64,000 bases of DNA from Minwuia sp048007105 (GTDB taxonomy: Bacteria; Pseudomonadota; Alphaproteobacteria; Minwuiales; Minwuiaceae). Shown here piece by piece: positions 39,031 through 47,875 of this stretch. Positions within the stretch are counted from its first letter, which is position 1. Each line of letters opens with the position of its first letter. Both the position numbers and the translations under genes were made by a program. Location: the NCBI RefSeq assembly GCF_048007105.1, contig NZ_CP180352.1, positions 930,001-994,000 on the forward strand. The letters are read 5' to 3'. The notes under the pieces are model-generated. The model was not told the DNA's origin, did no database searches, and was given only the letters and a program-made list of their open reading frames with translations.

Positions 39031-39601
39031 CTGATGTCCCCGGGCTTGACCCGGGGACCTGAGCCCGCAACGCCGCGGCGGTTGAACCGCGAGGCCCCCG
39101 GGTCAAGCCCGGGGGCGGCAGTTGAGGGACTTGCCGCCAAGGATTTTCGACGTCCAACACCCACCCGTCCCGGGACTTGATCCCGGGACCCAGCGAGCGC
39201 CCGTCGAGCGCGCCGTCGCCGCCGGACTGGGCAGCGGGATCGAGTCCCGCTGCGGGTGACCCTTCTGATGTCCCCAGGCCCGACCCGGGGACCTGGGACT
39301 GCAACGCTGCGGCGGCCGAACCGTGAGGCCCCCGGGTCAGGCCCGGGGGCGGCAGTTGAGGGACTTGCCGCCAAGGATTTTCGACGTCCAACACCCACCC
39401 GTCCCGGGACTTGATCCCGGGACCCAGCGAGCGCCCGTCGAGCGCGCCGTCGCCGCCGGACTGGGCAGCGGGATCGAGTCCCGCTGCGGGTGCGAATAGG
39501 GATACTCCTCTGATGTCCCCGGGCCTGACCCGGGGACCTGGGACTGCAACGCTGCGGCGGCCGAACCGTGAGGCCCCCGGGTCAGGCCCGGGGGCGGCAG
39601 A
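39031..39601. repeat. Tandem array of composite palindromic elements, about 2.4 copies of 234-245 bp
   Basis: Copies begin with CTGATGTCCC at 39031, 39265 and 39510; the third is cut off at 39601 where the MaoC-like gene ends. Each full copy contains, in order, CCCCGGGCYTGACCCGGGG, its inverted partner CCCCCGGGTCARGCCCGGGG, a fixed linker (TTGAGGGACTTGCCGCCAAG and following), then CCCGGGACTTGATCCCGGG and its inverted partner AGCGGGATCGAGTCCCGCT. The first two copies are nearly identical over more than 150 bp of linker and palindromes, showing recent duplication. No gene lies inside it. Confidence 0.85.
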
Positions 39602-39606
39602 TTCGC

Positions 39607-40053
39607 TCAGCCGGTGTCGCGCTTGCGGTAGATGCCGATCAGATTGGCCGACAGCACAACCTCGTCCTTCTGGTTGACCACCTCGGTCTTCCAGACGGCC
39701 GAGCCGCGGTCCGCCTTGGAGCGCGACGGGGTCTTGTCGATGCAGGTCGAGCGCACGCGGATGCTGTCGCCGGGGAACAGCGGCTTCAGCCATTTCAGGT
39801 CGTCGAAGCCCGGCGAACCCATCGAATACGCCGATTTCCACGAATCCATCTGCAGCCGCATCATCAGCGAGGCCGTGTGCCAGCCGCTGGCGCAGAGGCC
39901 GCCGAAGACGGACTCCTTCGCCGCTTCCGGGTCGAGATGGAAGACCTGCGGATCGAACTCGCGGGAAAAGGCGAGCATCTCGTCCTCGGTGACGGTGCGC
40001 GACGGCGTCTCCCGGCTCAGCCCGATCTCGATGTCCTCGAAGGCGCCGTTCAT
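39607..40053 (-). CDS. MaoC-like hotdog-fold dehydratase
   Basis: 148 residues from the ATG at 40053; a longer in-frame start at 40122 lies in the cupin gene. FEDIEIGLSRETPSRTVTEDEM, then FDPQVFHLDPEAAKESVFGGLCASG matches the MaoC/R-hydratase family (motif FD.Q.FH.D...A....F....ASG), and HTASLMMRL carries the catalytic-loop His. Such enzymes hydrate enoyl-CoAs or related thioesters. It sits 5 bp after the cupin gene on the same strand. Confidence 0.9.
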   Translation of the reverse strand: MNGAFEDIEIGLSRETPSRTVTEDEMLAFSREFDPQVFHLDPEAAKESVFGGLCASGWHTASLMMRLQMDSWKSAYSMGSPGFDDLKWLKPLFPGDSIRVRSTCIDKTPSRSKADRGSAVWKTEVVNQKDEVVLSANLIGIYRKRDTG

Positions 40054-40058
40054 GGGCT

Positions 40059-40328
40059 TCAGTACTTCCGCCCGACGACGAATTTCAGGCCGTCTGCGCC
40101 GACATCCTCGGTGTGCTCGCAACCCTTGGCCATGGTGAGCACGTCGCCGGGGCGGCAGGTTTCGGTCTTGCCGTCGTAGGTCAGCGTGATCTCGCCCTCG
40201 ATGACCATGGCGCGGACCTCGAAGTCATGCGCGTGGGCGTCGTTGTGGCAGTGGGGCTCCAGCGTCTTCACCCCGGCGGCCTCGAAACCGTCGCGGGCGA
40301 GTTCCGCCTCGAACGTGGCCCTGTCCAT
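40059..40328 (-). CDS. Small cupin-domain protein
   Basis: 89 residues from the ATG at 40328, placed 8 bases after AGGAG; a GTG at 40337 overlapping the previous stop is an alternative. One cupin barrel: the HCHNDAHAHDFEVRAMVIEGE block supplies metal-binding His and Glu, and GDVLTMAKGCEHTEDV the last His. Probably a metal-binding single-domain cupin whose substrate or ligand is unknown. It lies between a binding-protein gene and the MaoC-like gene. Confidence 0.87.
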   Translation of the reverse strand: MDRATFEAELARDGFEAAGVKTLEPHCHNDAHAHDFEVRAMVIEGEITLTYDGKTETCRPGDVLTMAKGCEHTEDVGADGLKFVVGRKY

Positions 40329-40333
40329 GTCGG

Positions 40334-41507
40334 TCACTCCTGTCTCTCGCAGGCGCTCTCGCGCGCGTCGATGCCCAATGTATCAAGATTGTCGGTCTCG
40401 TGCAGGAAGCCTTCGATGGGCGCACGCTCGACCACCCAGTTGTGGGTGGCCAGCAGCACCGGCTGGCGCAACTGCCCGTTCCAGGGACGGAAGTTCAGCC
40501 GGTTGCCCTTGAAGCCGTCCAGCACGAGGTCCGGGCCCTTGATGTAGCCGCTCAGCGTGGCGAAGTCGGCGCTGGCCGTGCGCTGCACCGCCTCGGCCAC
40601 GGTCTTGACCGCCATCCAGGCCGCCCAGTCGACATCGCGCATCGGGCTGGCCGGCTTCCTCCTGGAAGCGGCTTTCCAGCTGCGGCGCGCCGTGCCGTTC
40701 CCAAGCCCAGTGCCAGGCCAGCGGGGCGAGGCCCTCGGCGCCGATCACGGGCCGCGGATCGCGGACGCGGTAGTTCAGGTTGCGCGCGAACTCGCCGTCG
40801 GTATCGGCGACGAAGACCACGTCGTAGTCGGCATCCGAGGTCAGCAGCACGGGATTGTTCTCTTCCCGCAGGCGCGGATCGTTGGAGAGGACGAAGGCGC
40901 GGTCCTCGTCGATCTCGATGTTGTAGCGCTTCGCCGTGCGGCGGAAGGCGTCGGCCCAGGCCCTGTCGGCGTCCGACGGCCCGGTCAGCATCAGCACCTC
41001 GGTCCAGCGCTTGAAGGCGAGATACTGGCCCAGCGCGTCGGCCAGCATGGCGTGACTGGGCATGACATGCAGCAGGTTGGGCTGGCAGGCCGCGCCGCGC
41101 AGCACGTCGTCCCGGGCCGAGGCGTTGAACAGCAGGACGTCTTCGCCCTTCAGGGCCGCCGCGGCCTCGGCCATCACGTCGCCCGGCAGGTCGAGCACGA
41201 AGAAGCGGACGCCCTGCCCGGCCATCTCCCGCACCGTGGCGGCGATGCTGTCGGGATCCGTCCGCGCGCGCTCCAGCGCGAAGCTCACCCCAGCCGCCGC
41301 GCCGTGCCATTTCACCTCGCCCAGCGCCACCTGCGCCCCGTCCCAGGGCCGTCCCAGCGGCTGCATCAGATACTGCGCGAAGCTCCGCGACTTGCCGTAG
41401 CTCCGGTCCTTCTTCAGCTGGACATGGCCGATGGTGAGCACCGTCTCCGCCAGCGCGATGGCCGGGAGGAGCATGCCAAGGACGATCGCCAGAAACACAA
41501 GCGTCAT
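40334..41507 (-). CDS. Periplasmic binding protein of the branched-chain amino acid/PQQ-alcohol-system type, frameshifted
   Basis: About 390 residues when repaired. Signal peptide MTLVFLAIVLGMLLPAIALA, then a type I periplasmic-binding fold with VALGEVKWHGAAAGVSFAL and LLFNASARDDVLRGAACQPN. The C-terminal part, FRPWNGQLRQPVLLATHNWV and NLDTLGIDARESAC, resembles binding proteins found beside PQQ-dependent alcohol dehydrogenases (I recall TIGR03863). No such dehydrogenase or ABC permease is present here. The frame breaks at the GGCC at 40649-40652; dropping one base gives EEAASPMRDVDWAAW. An upstream in-frame ATG at 41651 would put repeat DNA inside the coding region. Confidence 0.8.
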
Positions 41508-41612
41508 CCCCGACCTGATCGGGGATCCGGTTGCGGGTTTGCCGCCTGCGGCGGCATGGCCGGACCCCGGCTCGGTGCCTGTCCCCGACCGGATCGGGGA
41601 GCCGGGGTGACG
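41503..41612. repeat. Palindromic repeat pair at the 5' end of the binding-protein gene
   Basis: Two modules, ATCCCCGACCTGATCGGGGA (41507) and CCCCGACCGGATCGGGG (41583), on either side of a GCCGCCTGCGGCGGC hairpin (41550). The first module supplies the start codon and possible ribosome binding site of the binding-protein gene. The element stays open in the frame of an upstream ATG (41651, MFSELTRRLVSLI), so it may have landed between an older start and the signal peptide. Confidence 0.65.
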
Positions 41613-41758
41613 GATGAGAGAGACGAGGCGCCGCGTCAGTTCTGAGAACATGGAAGCGGCCTCGTTGTGAGCGCCGAGTTCCGGGGTGCGCACCGGCAAC
41701 GGCGCGCCGCCGCCGCAGCCGATTCGGGCGGAGGGCAGGTCGGTATGCGGGCGGCGTC

Positions 41759-42187
41759 TCACCGGCTTTCCGGCGTCCAGGGGATGATCACCGGATCGGG
41801 CTCGATCTCGACCAGGAAGTCGGGCGAGGCGAGACAGGGGACGCCGACCCAGGTGCTGGCCGGCGGCGCGTCGCCGAACACCGCCTTCAGTCCGCGCGTG
41901 ACCGCCTGGTGCTCGCCGATCCGGCTCTCGACGATGTAGATGCGCATGCCCATGACGTCGGCCAGCCGCGCGCCCGCATGGCGCAGCGCCCGTTCGATGT
42001 TGCGCAGGCTGGCGATCACCTGGCTCTCCACCCCGCCGTCGCCCGCCACCTTGCGGTCCGGTCCCCAGGCGACCTGGCCCGACAGGTGGATGCGCCGCCA
42101 GGGGCCTTCGTCGCGCCAGACGACCTGGGAAAAGCCGGTCGGGCCGCTGTCGAACAGGTCCGGCGGATTGAGGCGCGTGGTCCTCAC
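41759..42187 (-). CDS. RidA/YjgF-family protein
   Basis: 142 residues. The fold signature is visible in IHLSGQVAWG, QVIASLRNIERALRHAGARLADVMGMRIYIV and STWVGVPCLASPDFLVEIEPDPV; family members commonly end ...G...P...vEi.a.A. The usual catalytic Arg in the R-x-x-V/A motif before the last strand is not evident, so imine deaminase activity is uncertain. It overlaps the DUF1330 gene by 4 bp on the same strand, downstream of the sugar-acid dehydratase. Confidence 0.83.
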   Translation of the reverse strand: MRTTRLNPPDLFDSGPTGFSQVVWRDEGPWRRIHLSGQVAWGPDRKVAGDGGVESQVIASLRNIERALRHAGARLADVMGMRIYIVESRIGEHQAVTRGLKAVFGDAPPASTWVGVPCLASPDFLVEIEPDPVIIPWTPESR

Positions 42188-42471
42188 GGCGTCTCCACCA
42201 GCGAGAACACCATGTCCGCGCCCTGTTCCCTGACCGGGATCAGCGCCTGGTATTCCGGGCTGTTGTACCAGCGCCGCGCCGTCGCGGCGTCAGGGAACTC
42301 CAGCATGGCGACGACGTCGAGATCGGCATTGGCCGACAGCACCTCGGTGACATTGCCCCGGACGATGAAGCGCCCGCCATGCGCGGCCACGGTCGCCGGC
42401 GCCTGCTTGCCGTATTCCTTCAGCTTCTCGCGGTCCTTGACCTTGATCTGCACGCTGACATGAGCGGTCAT
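42184..42471 (-). CDS. DUF1330 family protein
   Basis: 95 residues with the dimeric alpha-beta barrel DUF1330 pattern: VKDREKLKEYGKQAPATVAAHGGRFIVRG (split by family-typical glycine) and LEFPDAATARRWYNSPEYQAL. Function not established. It lies 9 bp behind the L-arabinonate dehydratase-type gene and overlaps the RidA-like gene, forming a three-gene unit. Confidence 0.85.
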   Translation of the reverse strand: MTAHVSVQIKVKDREKLKEYGKQAPATVAAHGGRFIVRGNVTEVLSANADLDVVAMLEFPDAATARRWYNSPEYQALIPVREQGADMVFSLVETP

Positions 42472-42480
42472 GCGGGCCTC

Positions 42481-44211
42481 CTAGTGGCTTTCGCGCGGCA
42501 CCGGCGCGCCGGAGCCGCCGGAGAGGAAGTTGAGGTCCGCGCCCTCATGCGCCTGGGTGACCGTGTCGTAGTAGAGCCTGACCCAGCCGCGCTCGGACGG
42601 CGGCGGCGGCGGGGTCCAGGCGGCCTTCCGCTTCGCCATCTCCTCGTCGGTGATGTCGAGATGCAGGCGGCGGTTCTCGACGTCCAGCTCGATCATGTCG
42701 CCGGTCTGCACCAGCGCCAGCGGTCCGCCGGCGGCGCTTTCGGGGCTGACATGCAGCACCACCGCGCCATAGGCCGTGCCCGACATGCGCGCGTCCGAGA
42801 TGCGGACCATGTCGGTGATGCCCTTCTTCAGGATCTTGGCCGGCAGCGGGAAGTTGCCGACCTCCGGCATGCCCGGATAGCCCTTCGGCCCGGCGCCCTT
42901 CAGCACCATGACGCAGGTTTCGTCGATATCCAGATCGTCGTTCTCGACCTCGCGGCGCAGCTCCTCGATGTTCTCGAACACCACGGCCCGGCCCTTGTGC
43001 TTCAGCAGCGCCGGGGTCGCGGCCGACGGCTTGATCACCGCGCCGTCGGGGCAGAGATTGCCCTTCAGCACGGCCAGGCCGACATCCTTGTTCAGCGGGT
43101 TGTCGAAGGTGCGGATGACCTCCTCGTTGTAGTTCCGCGCGTCCTTCGAGTTCTCGGTCAGCGAGGCGCCGTTCACGGTGACCACGTCGTCGTGCAGCAG
43201 GCCCTTCTCGGCCAGCGCGCGGACCACCACCGGCAGTCCGCCGGCATAGTAGTAGTCCTCCATCAGATACTGGCCGTTGGGGCGCAGGTTCACCAGCAGC
43301 GGCACACCGCGGGCCAGTTCGTCGAAATCCTCCACCGACAGTTTCACGCCCAGCCGCCCGGCCATGGCGATCAGATGGATGATGGCATTGGTCGAACCGC
43401 CGATGGCGGCGTTGATGCGGATGGCGTTCTCGAAGGCCTTCCGGGTCATGATCTTCGACATCTTCAGGTCCTCGCGGACCATCTCGACGATGCGGCGGCC
43501 GGCCAGATGGCTGACGCGGTAGCGGTTCGCGTCGACCGCCGGGATCGCCGAGGCGCCCGGAAGCGTCATGCCGAGCGATTCGGTCATCGAGGCCATGGTG
43601 GAGGCGGTGCCCATGGTCATGCAGTGCCCGTTGGAGCGGGACATGCAGTTCTCCGCCTCCATGAAGTCCTCCAGCGTCATCTTGCCGGCGCGCACGTCCT
43701 CCGAGAACCGCCAGACGTCGGTGCCGGAGCCGATGTCCTGACCCTGGAACTTGCCGTTCAGCATCGGGCCGGAAGTGATCACCAGCGTCGGCAGATCGCA
43801 CGACGCCGCACCCATCAGCATGGCCGGCTGGGTCTTGTCGCAGCCCGACAGCAGCACGATGCCGTCCAGCGGATAGGCGCGGATGCTCTCTTCCACGTCC
43901 ATCGACATCAGGTTCCGGAACAGCATGGTCGTGGGCCGCATCAGGGTCTCGCCCAGCGACATGACCGGGAATTCCAGCGGAAAGCCGCCGGCCTCGTAGA
44001 CGCCGCGCTTCACCCGCTCGGCGACGTCGCGCAGATGCGCGTTGCAGGGTGTCAGCTCCGACCAGGAATTGCAGATGCCGATGACCGGGCGGCCATCGAA
44101 CTGATCGTGCGGCCGGCCCTGGTTCTTCATCCATGACCGGTGGTTGAAGCCGTCCTTGGAACCGGCCCCGAACCACTCCGCGCTGCGGTATTTCTTGTCG
44201 TCGTCGCTCAT
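42481..44211 (-). CDS. IlvD/Edd-family dehydratase, L-arabinonate dehydratase type
   Basis: 576 residues. Three cysteines that fit the [2Fe-2S] ligands of sugar-acid dehydratases are present: Cys56 (SELTPCNAHL), Cys124 (LLSGCDKTQPA) and Cys197 (RSNGHCMTMGTAS). ISDARMSGTAYG near the C-terminus contains the catalytic Ser region. The HRSWMKNQGRPHDQFDGRP start is typical of the sugar-acid branch rather than of IlvD proper. It would dehydrate an aldonate such as L-arabinonate to a 2-keto-3-deoxy acid. RidA-like and DUF1330 genes follow; no other sugar-acid enzymes are seen. Confidence 0.88.
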   Translation of the reverse strand: MSDDDKKYRSAEWFGAGSKDGFNHRSWMKNQGRPHDQFDGRPVIGICNSWSELTPCNAHLRDVAERVKRGVYEAGGFPLEFPVMSLGETLMRPTTMLFRNLMSMDVEESIRAYPLDGIVLLSGCDKTQPAMLMGAASCDLPTLVITSGPMLNGKFQGQDIGSGTDVWRFSEDVRAGKMTLEDFMEAENCMSRSNGHCMTMGTASTMASMTESLGMTLPGASAIPAVDANRYRVSHLAGRRIVEMVREDLKMSKIMTRKAFENAIRINAAIGGSTNAIIHLIAMAGRLGVKLSVEDFDELARGVPLLVNLRPNGQYLMEDYYYAGGLPVVVRALAEKGLLHDDVVTVNGASLTENSKDARNYNEEVIRTFDNPLNKDVGLAVLKGNLCPDGAVIKPSAATPALLKHKGRAVVFENIEELRREVENDDLDIDETCVMVLKGAGPKGYPGMPEVGNFPLPAKILKKGITDMVRISDARMSGTAYGAVVLHVSPESAAGGPLALVQTGDMIELDVENRRLHLDITDEEMAKRKAAWTPPPPPSERGWVRLYYDTVTQAHEGADLNFLSGGSGAPVPRESH

Positions 44212-44325
44212 GGCGCGATCCCTCCCCCGTGTGCTTTTGGCCGAGACTACGGCGCGGCGCGTAGGGCGGCAATGTCAGACGTGATTGGCCGCCCGCGGCG
44301 GGACACCCATATGGAGGCGATGCGC

Positions 44326-44847
44326 ATGCCTCTACTCATCGCCGCGATGGCGGTTTCGCTCGCGCCCGCCGCGGCCGGCGCCAACGATCTGCTGAACCTG
44401 CTGCCGGGCCGCGGGGCGTCGGGCGTCCATGGCGCGAAGCCGTCATACGACCGCGCCGACCAGCGCCGCGTGCCGAGCTACCGGCATCAGAGCCAGATGA
44501 GCCGCCATCAGGCGCAGCGGGATTTCCAGCGTGCGCAGGCCGAACGCGCCTGGTCGCAGACCACCGTGACCGCGCCGGCTGCGGACAACCTGCCGGTGCT
44601 GATCCGGCCGACCATGTTCACCTACGAGGCCGCGCTGCAGGGCGTGCTCCGCATCGCCCAGGGCGACCGGGTGAACTTCCACACGGCCTCCCGGTCGGGC
44701 TTCATCGAACTGCTGGAGATCGCGCAGTCCGGTGACACCACCTGCCGCCGCTTCCGCCAGACCGTGCGCACGCCCGCCGGCACCGAGATCGGCTATGGCG
44801 ACGCCTGCCGCCTCCGCGACGGCGCCTGGCGCTTCGAAATGAAATGA
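44326..44847 (+). CDS. Exported protein with a surface-antigen-like C-terminal domain
   Basis: 173 residues from the ATG at 44326 (GGAGG 8 bases upstream; ATGs at 44311 and 44320 are alternatives). Signal peptide MPLLIAAMAVSLAPAAAGA. A Gln/Arg-rich middle (QSQMSRHQAQRDFQRAQAER) precedes a compact C-terminal domain with TCRRFRQTVRTPAGTEIGYG and DACRLRDGAWRF. The paired Cys and 'C...Y/F.Q......G......AC...DG.W' pattern resemble the domain of 17-kDa surface antigens. Function unknown. Divergent from the dehydratase gene. Confidence 0.75.
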   Translation: MPLLIAAMAVSLAPAAAGANDLLNLLPGRGASGVHGAKPSYDRADQRRVPSYRHQSQMSRHQAQRDFQRAQAERAWSQTTVTAPAADNLPVLIRPTMFTYEAALQGVLRIAQGDRVNFHTASRSGFIELLEIAQSGDTTCRRFRQTVRTPAGTEIGYGDACRLRDGAWRFEMK

Positions 44848-44889
44848 CGCTGCTGCTTGCCGTCCCTGGGCCTGACCGAATGCTCAGCC

Positions 44890-44976
44890 GTCACCCCGGC
44901 CCCCGAGCCGGGGTCCGGAGCGGCTTCGCCGCAAGGCTGACAGATCGACCAGATGCCGGATCAGGTCCGGCATGAC
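44890..44976. repeat. Palindromic repeat pair downstream of the surface-antigen-like gene
   Basis: CACCCCGGCCCCCGAGCCGG (about 44892), followed by GGTCCGG, and GCCGGATCAGGTCCGGC (about 44954), between convergent genes. Related to the elements at 1302 and 41503. No gene lies in the gap 44848-44999. Confidence 0.65.
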
Positions 44977-44999
44977 GCCGGAGGGGTCTTCGAGGTTTG

Positions 45000-46152
45000 T
45001 TACAGCCGCTTCGCGACTTCCTCCAGCATCACTTCCGACGCGCCGCCGCCGATCGACATGACGCGGGCGTCGCGGTACATGCGTTCGACCGGGTTCTCGC
45101 GCATGAAGCCCATGCCGCCGAAGAACTGGGTGCATTCGTAGAGCACCTTGTTGACCATCTCGCCGGTCAGCGCCTTCACCATCGAGACCTCTCGCACGCA
45201 GTCCTGCTTGTTGGCGTCCAGCCAGGCGGCGTGCCAGAGCAGGTGCCGCGCGGCCTCGACCTGCGAGGCGGCCATGGCCATGCGCTGGCGGATGGCGCCC
45301 TTGTCCCAGAGCGGCGCGCCGAAGGCGTTGCGCTGCTTGACCCAGTCCAGGGTCCGTTCGATGCCTTCCATGGCCATGCCGACCGAGGCGGCGCCCAGCG
45401 TCAGCCGCTCGTTCTGGAAATTGTCCATGATGGCGTAGAAGCCCTTGTTCTCGGTGCCCAGCAGGGCGTCGCCGGGCAGCTTCGCGTCCTCGAACACCAG
45501 CTCGGCGGTGTCCGACGAGCGCCAGCCGGTCTTGTCCAGCTTGCGGGCGACCTCGAAGCCGGGCGTGTCGCGCTCGACGATGAAGATGGAGATGCCGCGG
45601 CTGCCCTTGACCGACGTGTCGGTCTTGGCGCCGACGAACAGAACGTCGGCCTGGGCGCCGTTGGTGATGAAGATCTTGCGCCCGTTCAGCCGCCACCCAT
45701 TGCCGTCCTTCACCGCCTTGGTCGACATCCCCGCAACGTCGGATCCGGCGCCGGGCTCGGAGACCGCGACGGCGGTGAGGATGTCGCCGGCGACGATGGC
45801 CGGCATGTACTTGTCCTTCTGCTCCGGCGTGCCGTAGCGCTCCAGATGCGGCGAGGCCATGTCGGTGTGCACCGAGATCATGGCGTGGAAGCCGCCGAAG
45901 GTGGAGCTGGCCGAGTTCCTCGTGCAGCGCGACCGTGGCGAGCGTGTCCATCTCGGAGCCGCCGTATTTCTCCTCGTAGCGGATGCCGAGCATGCCCAGA
46001 TCGCCGAGTTTCTTGAGCACCGATTTCGGACTCTGGCCTTCCTCTTCCCATTTCTCGCCGTGGGGCATCACCTCGTCGGCGACGAAGCGGCGGACGGTGT
46101 CGCGCAGCATGCCGACTTCCTCGGTCATCTGGATGGGATCGCGAAAGATCAT
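45000..46152 (-). CDS. Acyl-CoA dehydrogenase, frameshifted
   Basis: About 384 residues when repaired; oxidises acyl-CoA thioesters using FAD and passes electrons to ETF. The N-terminal helical domain (PIQMTEEVGMLRDTVRRFV...) is in one frame; the rest, with AVSEPGAGSDVAGMSTKAV, ITNGAQADVLFVGAKT and the C-terminal QFFGGMGFMRENPVERMYRD and RVMSIGGGASEVM, is in another. The frame breaks at the GGCC at 45909-45912; removing one base gives EELASSTFGGFHAMISVH. The conserved catalytic-Glu position near the C-terminus (GGASEVM) is present. Substrate range unknown. Confidence 0.92.
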
Positions 46153-46379
46153 GGTCGGTTTCCTTCGTTCATGGCTGCGGTGCGAATTGGGGGCGAATCG
46201 CTTCCCCCGTCAACGACCGTCTACCGGCTTCGTTCGCTTCTGTTCCGGTAAAGAGATTCAAATCTGTTCTCATCCGGCCGGTCCGGACAGGGCGGACATC
46301 CACGTTTCGTTTCAATCCGCGTGACCCCGCCGGCGGCTTCTGGCCTACTTATGGTCCGCAACAGGGGAGGAAACAAGGG

Positions 46380-46880
46380 ATGCTCGATTTCGAATCGGTG
46401 CTGAAGCGCTTCACCGGCGCGGTCGAGGCGAATGACGGTGCGGCCCTGGGGGCGCTGTTCGCCGAGGATGGCGTCTATCACGACTATATCTACGGCGCCT
46501 TCACCGGACGGGCCGAGATCGGCCGCATGCTGAACAGCCATTTCTGGGGCGACGCCACGAATTTCCGCTGGCAGATGCTGGATCCGGTCTGCGACGGCAG
46601 GGTCGGCTATGCGCGCTACTATTTCAGCTTCACCTCGACCATGCCGGCCTACAGCGGCAACCAGGTGCTGCTGGAGGGCACGTCGATCTTCCACTTCGAC
46701 CCTGACGGGCTGATTCGCAGCTACCGGGAGACCGCCAACGGCTCGGCGGCGATGGTGCAACTGGGCGTGAAGCCCGACCTGATGCATTCGAAGTCGGTGA
46801 AGTGGGCCCGGGAACTGCGCGGGCGCTCCGACGCGGCGTCCCACGTGACCGGCCGGACCGCCCTGGACGGCGATGGTTAG
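46380..46880 (+). CDS. NTF2-like/SnoaL-like domain protein
   Basis: 166 residues, a single alpha+beta cone fold: LDFESVLKRFTGAVEANDGAALGALFAEDGVYHDYIYGAFTG (split) with the typical N-terminal helix, and YYFSFTSTMPAYSGNQVLLEG and IRSYRETANG. Cone-fold proteins bind or isomerise small molecules, but the ligand cannot be named. It diverges from the acyl-CoA dehydrogenase across a 227-bp gap (46153-46379) in which I see no gene or clear palindrome. GGGGAGGAAAC precedes the ATG. Confidence 0.85.
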   Translation: MLDFESVLKRFTGAVEANDGAALGALFAEDGVYHDYIYGAFTGRAEIGRMLNSHFWGDATNFRWQMLDPVCDGRVGYARYYFSFTSTMPAYSGNQVLLEGTSIFHFDPDGLIRSYRETANGSAAMVQLGVKPDLMHSKSVKWARELRGRSDAASHVTGRTALDGDG

Positions 46881-46936
46881 GCCGGGCCGAAACTACAAGC
46901 GAACCGCGACATTATTGCCCCTGTGGCCGCCAGACG

Positions 46937-46966
46937 TTGGCCGATAGGTTCCGGCCCGGTTATAAG
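46937..46966 (+). promoter_or_regulatory. Candidate promoter of the cytochrome c oxidase operon
   Basis: TTGGCC at 46937-46942 and TATAAG at 46961-46966 with an 18-bp spacer, 68 bp upstream of the ctaC start. The gap from 46881 to 47033 otherwise contains a CCGGAAGCCGGA repeat and CGGAACGGAA near the start codon but no gene. Confidence 0.4.
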
Positions 46967-47033
46967 TCATGGGGCCGGAAGCCGGATTGGGGGCTTCCGA
47001 ACCGCAAATCTGCAAGGGATCGGAACGGAAATC

Positions 47034-47852
47034 ATGCGGCTGTTTCTCGCTTTTCTGGCGCTGGTGACGAGTTCGGCGCCCGCTTTCGCCGAACTGGGCC
47101 ACGCGGCGCCCGGCCAGCTGGGCATGCAGGAGGCGGCGTCGCCGCTGATGGAAGAGATGCTGACCTTCCACAATCTGCTGCTGGTGGTCATCACGCTGAT
47201 CACGCTGTTCGTCCTGGGCCTGCTGATCTGGGTCATGGTGCGCTTCAACGAGCGCTCGAATCCGGTCGCCTCCAAGACCTCTCACAACACGCTGATCGAG
47301 GTCGTGTGGACCGTTGTCCCGATCCTGATCCTGCTGGTCATCGCCATCCCGTCCTTCAAGCTGCTGATCAACACGCACGAGGTCGAGGACGCCGAGATGA
47401 CCCTGAAGGCCACCGGCTATCAGTGGTACTGGGGCTATGAATATCCCGATCATGGCGGCTTCAGCTTCGACGCCATCATGAAGGAAGACGACCAGCTGGC
47501 CGAAGGCGAGCTGCGGCTGCTGACCACCGACAACCTTGTCGTGCTGCCCGTGCAGACCAAGATCCGCGTGCTGGTCACCGCCGCCGATGTCGGCCACAGC
47601 TGGGCCATGCCGGCCACCGGCGGCAAGGTCGACGGCTGGCCGGGTCACCTGAACGAACTGCCGATCTACTTCGAGAAGGAAGGCATGTATTACGGCCAGT
47701 GCTCGGAGCTGTGCGGCCGCAATCACGGCTTCATGCCGATCCAGGTCAAGGTCGTCAGCAAGGAAGAATTCGCCGCCTGGGTCGAAGAGGCCAAGGTGCA
47801 GTTCGGCGCCGCGGAGAGCGACGTGAAGGTCGCCGCCGCCGAGCGCCGCTAA
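47034..47852 (+). CDS. ctaC: Cytochrome c oxidase subunit II
   Basis: 272 residues from the ATG at 47034. Signal peptide (1-19), two membrane segments (about 45-70 and 88-113), then a periplasmic cupredoxin domain. The CuA site is intact: His188 (GHSWAMP), Cys223, Cys227, His231 and Met234 in YGQCSELCGRNHGFMPI. GYQWYWGYEY is the aromatic electron-entry region. The normally conserved PGRLN reads PGHLN here. It receives electrons from cytochrome c. First gene of the oxidase operon. Confidence 0.97.
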   Translation: MRLFLAFLALVTSSAPAFAELGHAAPGQLGMQEAASPLMEEMLTFHNLLLVVITLITLFVLGLLIWVMVRFNERSNPVASKTSHNTLIEVVWTVVPILILLVIAIPSFKLLINTHEVEDAEMTLKATGYQWYWGYEYPDHGGFSFDAIMKEDDQLAEGELRLLTTDNLVVLPVQTKIRVLVTAADVGHSWAMPATGGKVDGWPGHLNELPIYFEKEGMYYGQCSELCGRNHGFMPIQVKVVSKEEFAAWVEEAKVQFGAAESDVKVAAAERR

Positions 47853-47875
47853 GAGATTCTGCAGGAGCAAGCCAG

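Noticed and set aside
39031..39601. CRISPR array
   Set aside because: Units are 234-245 bp, self-palindromic and nearly identical throughout; there are no short variable spacers and no cas genes.
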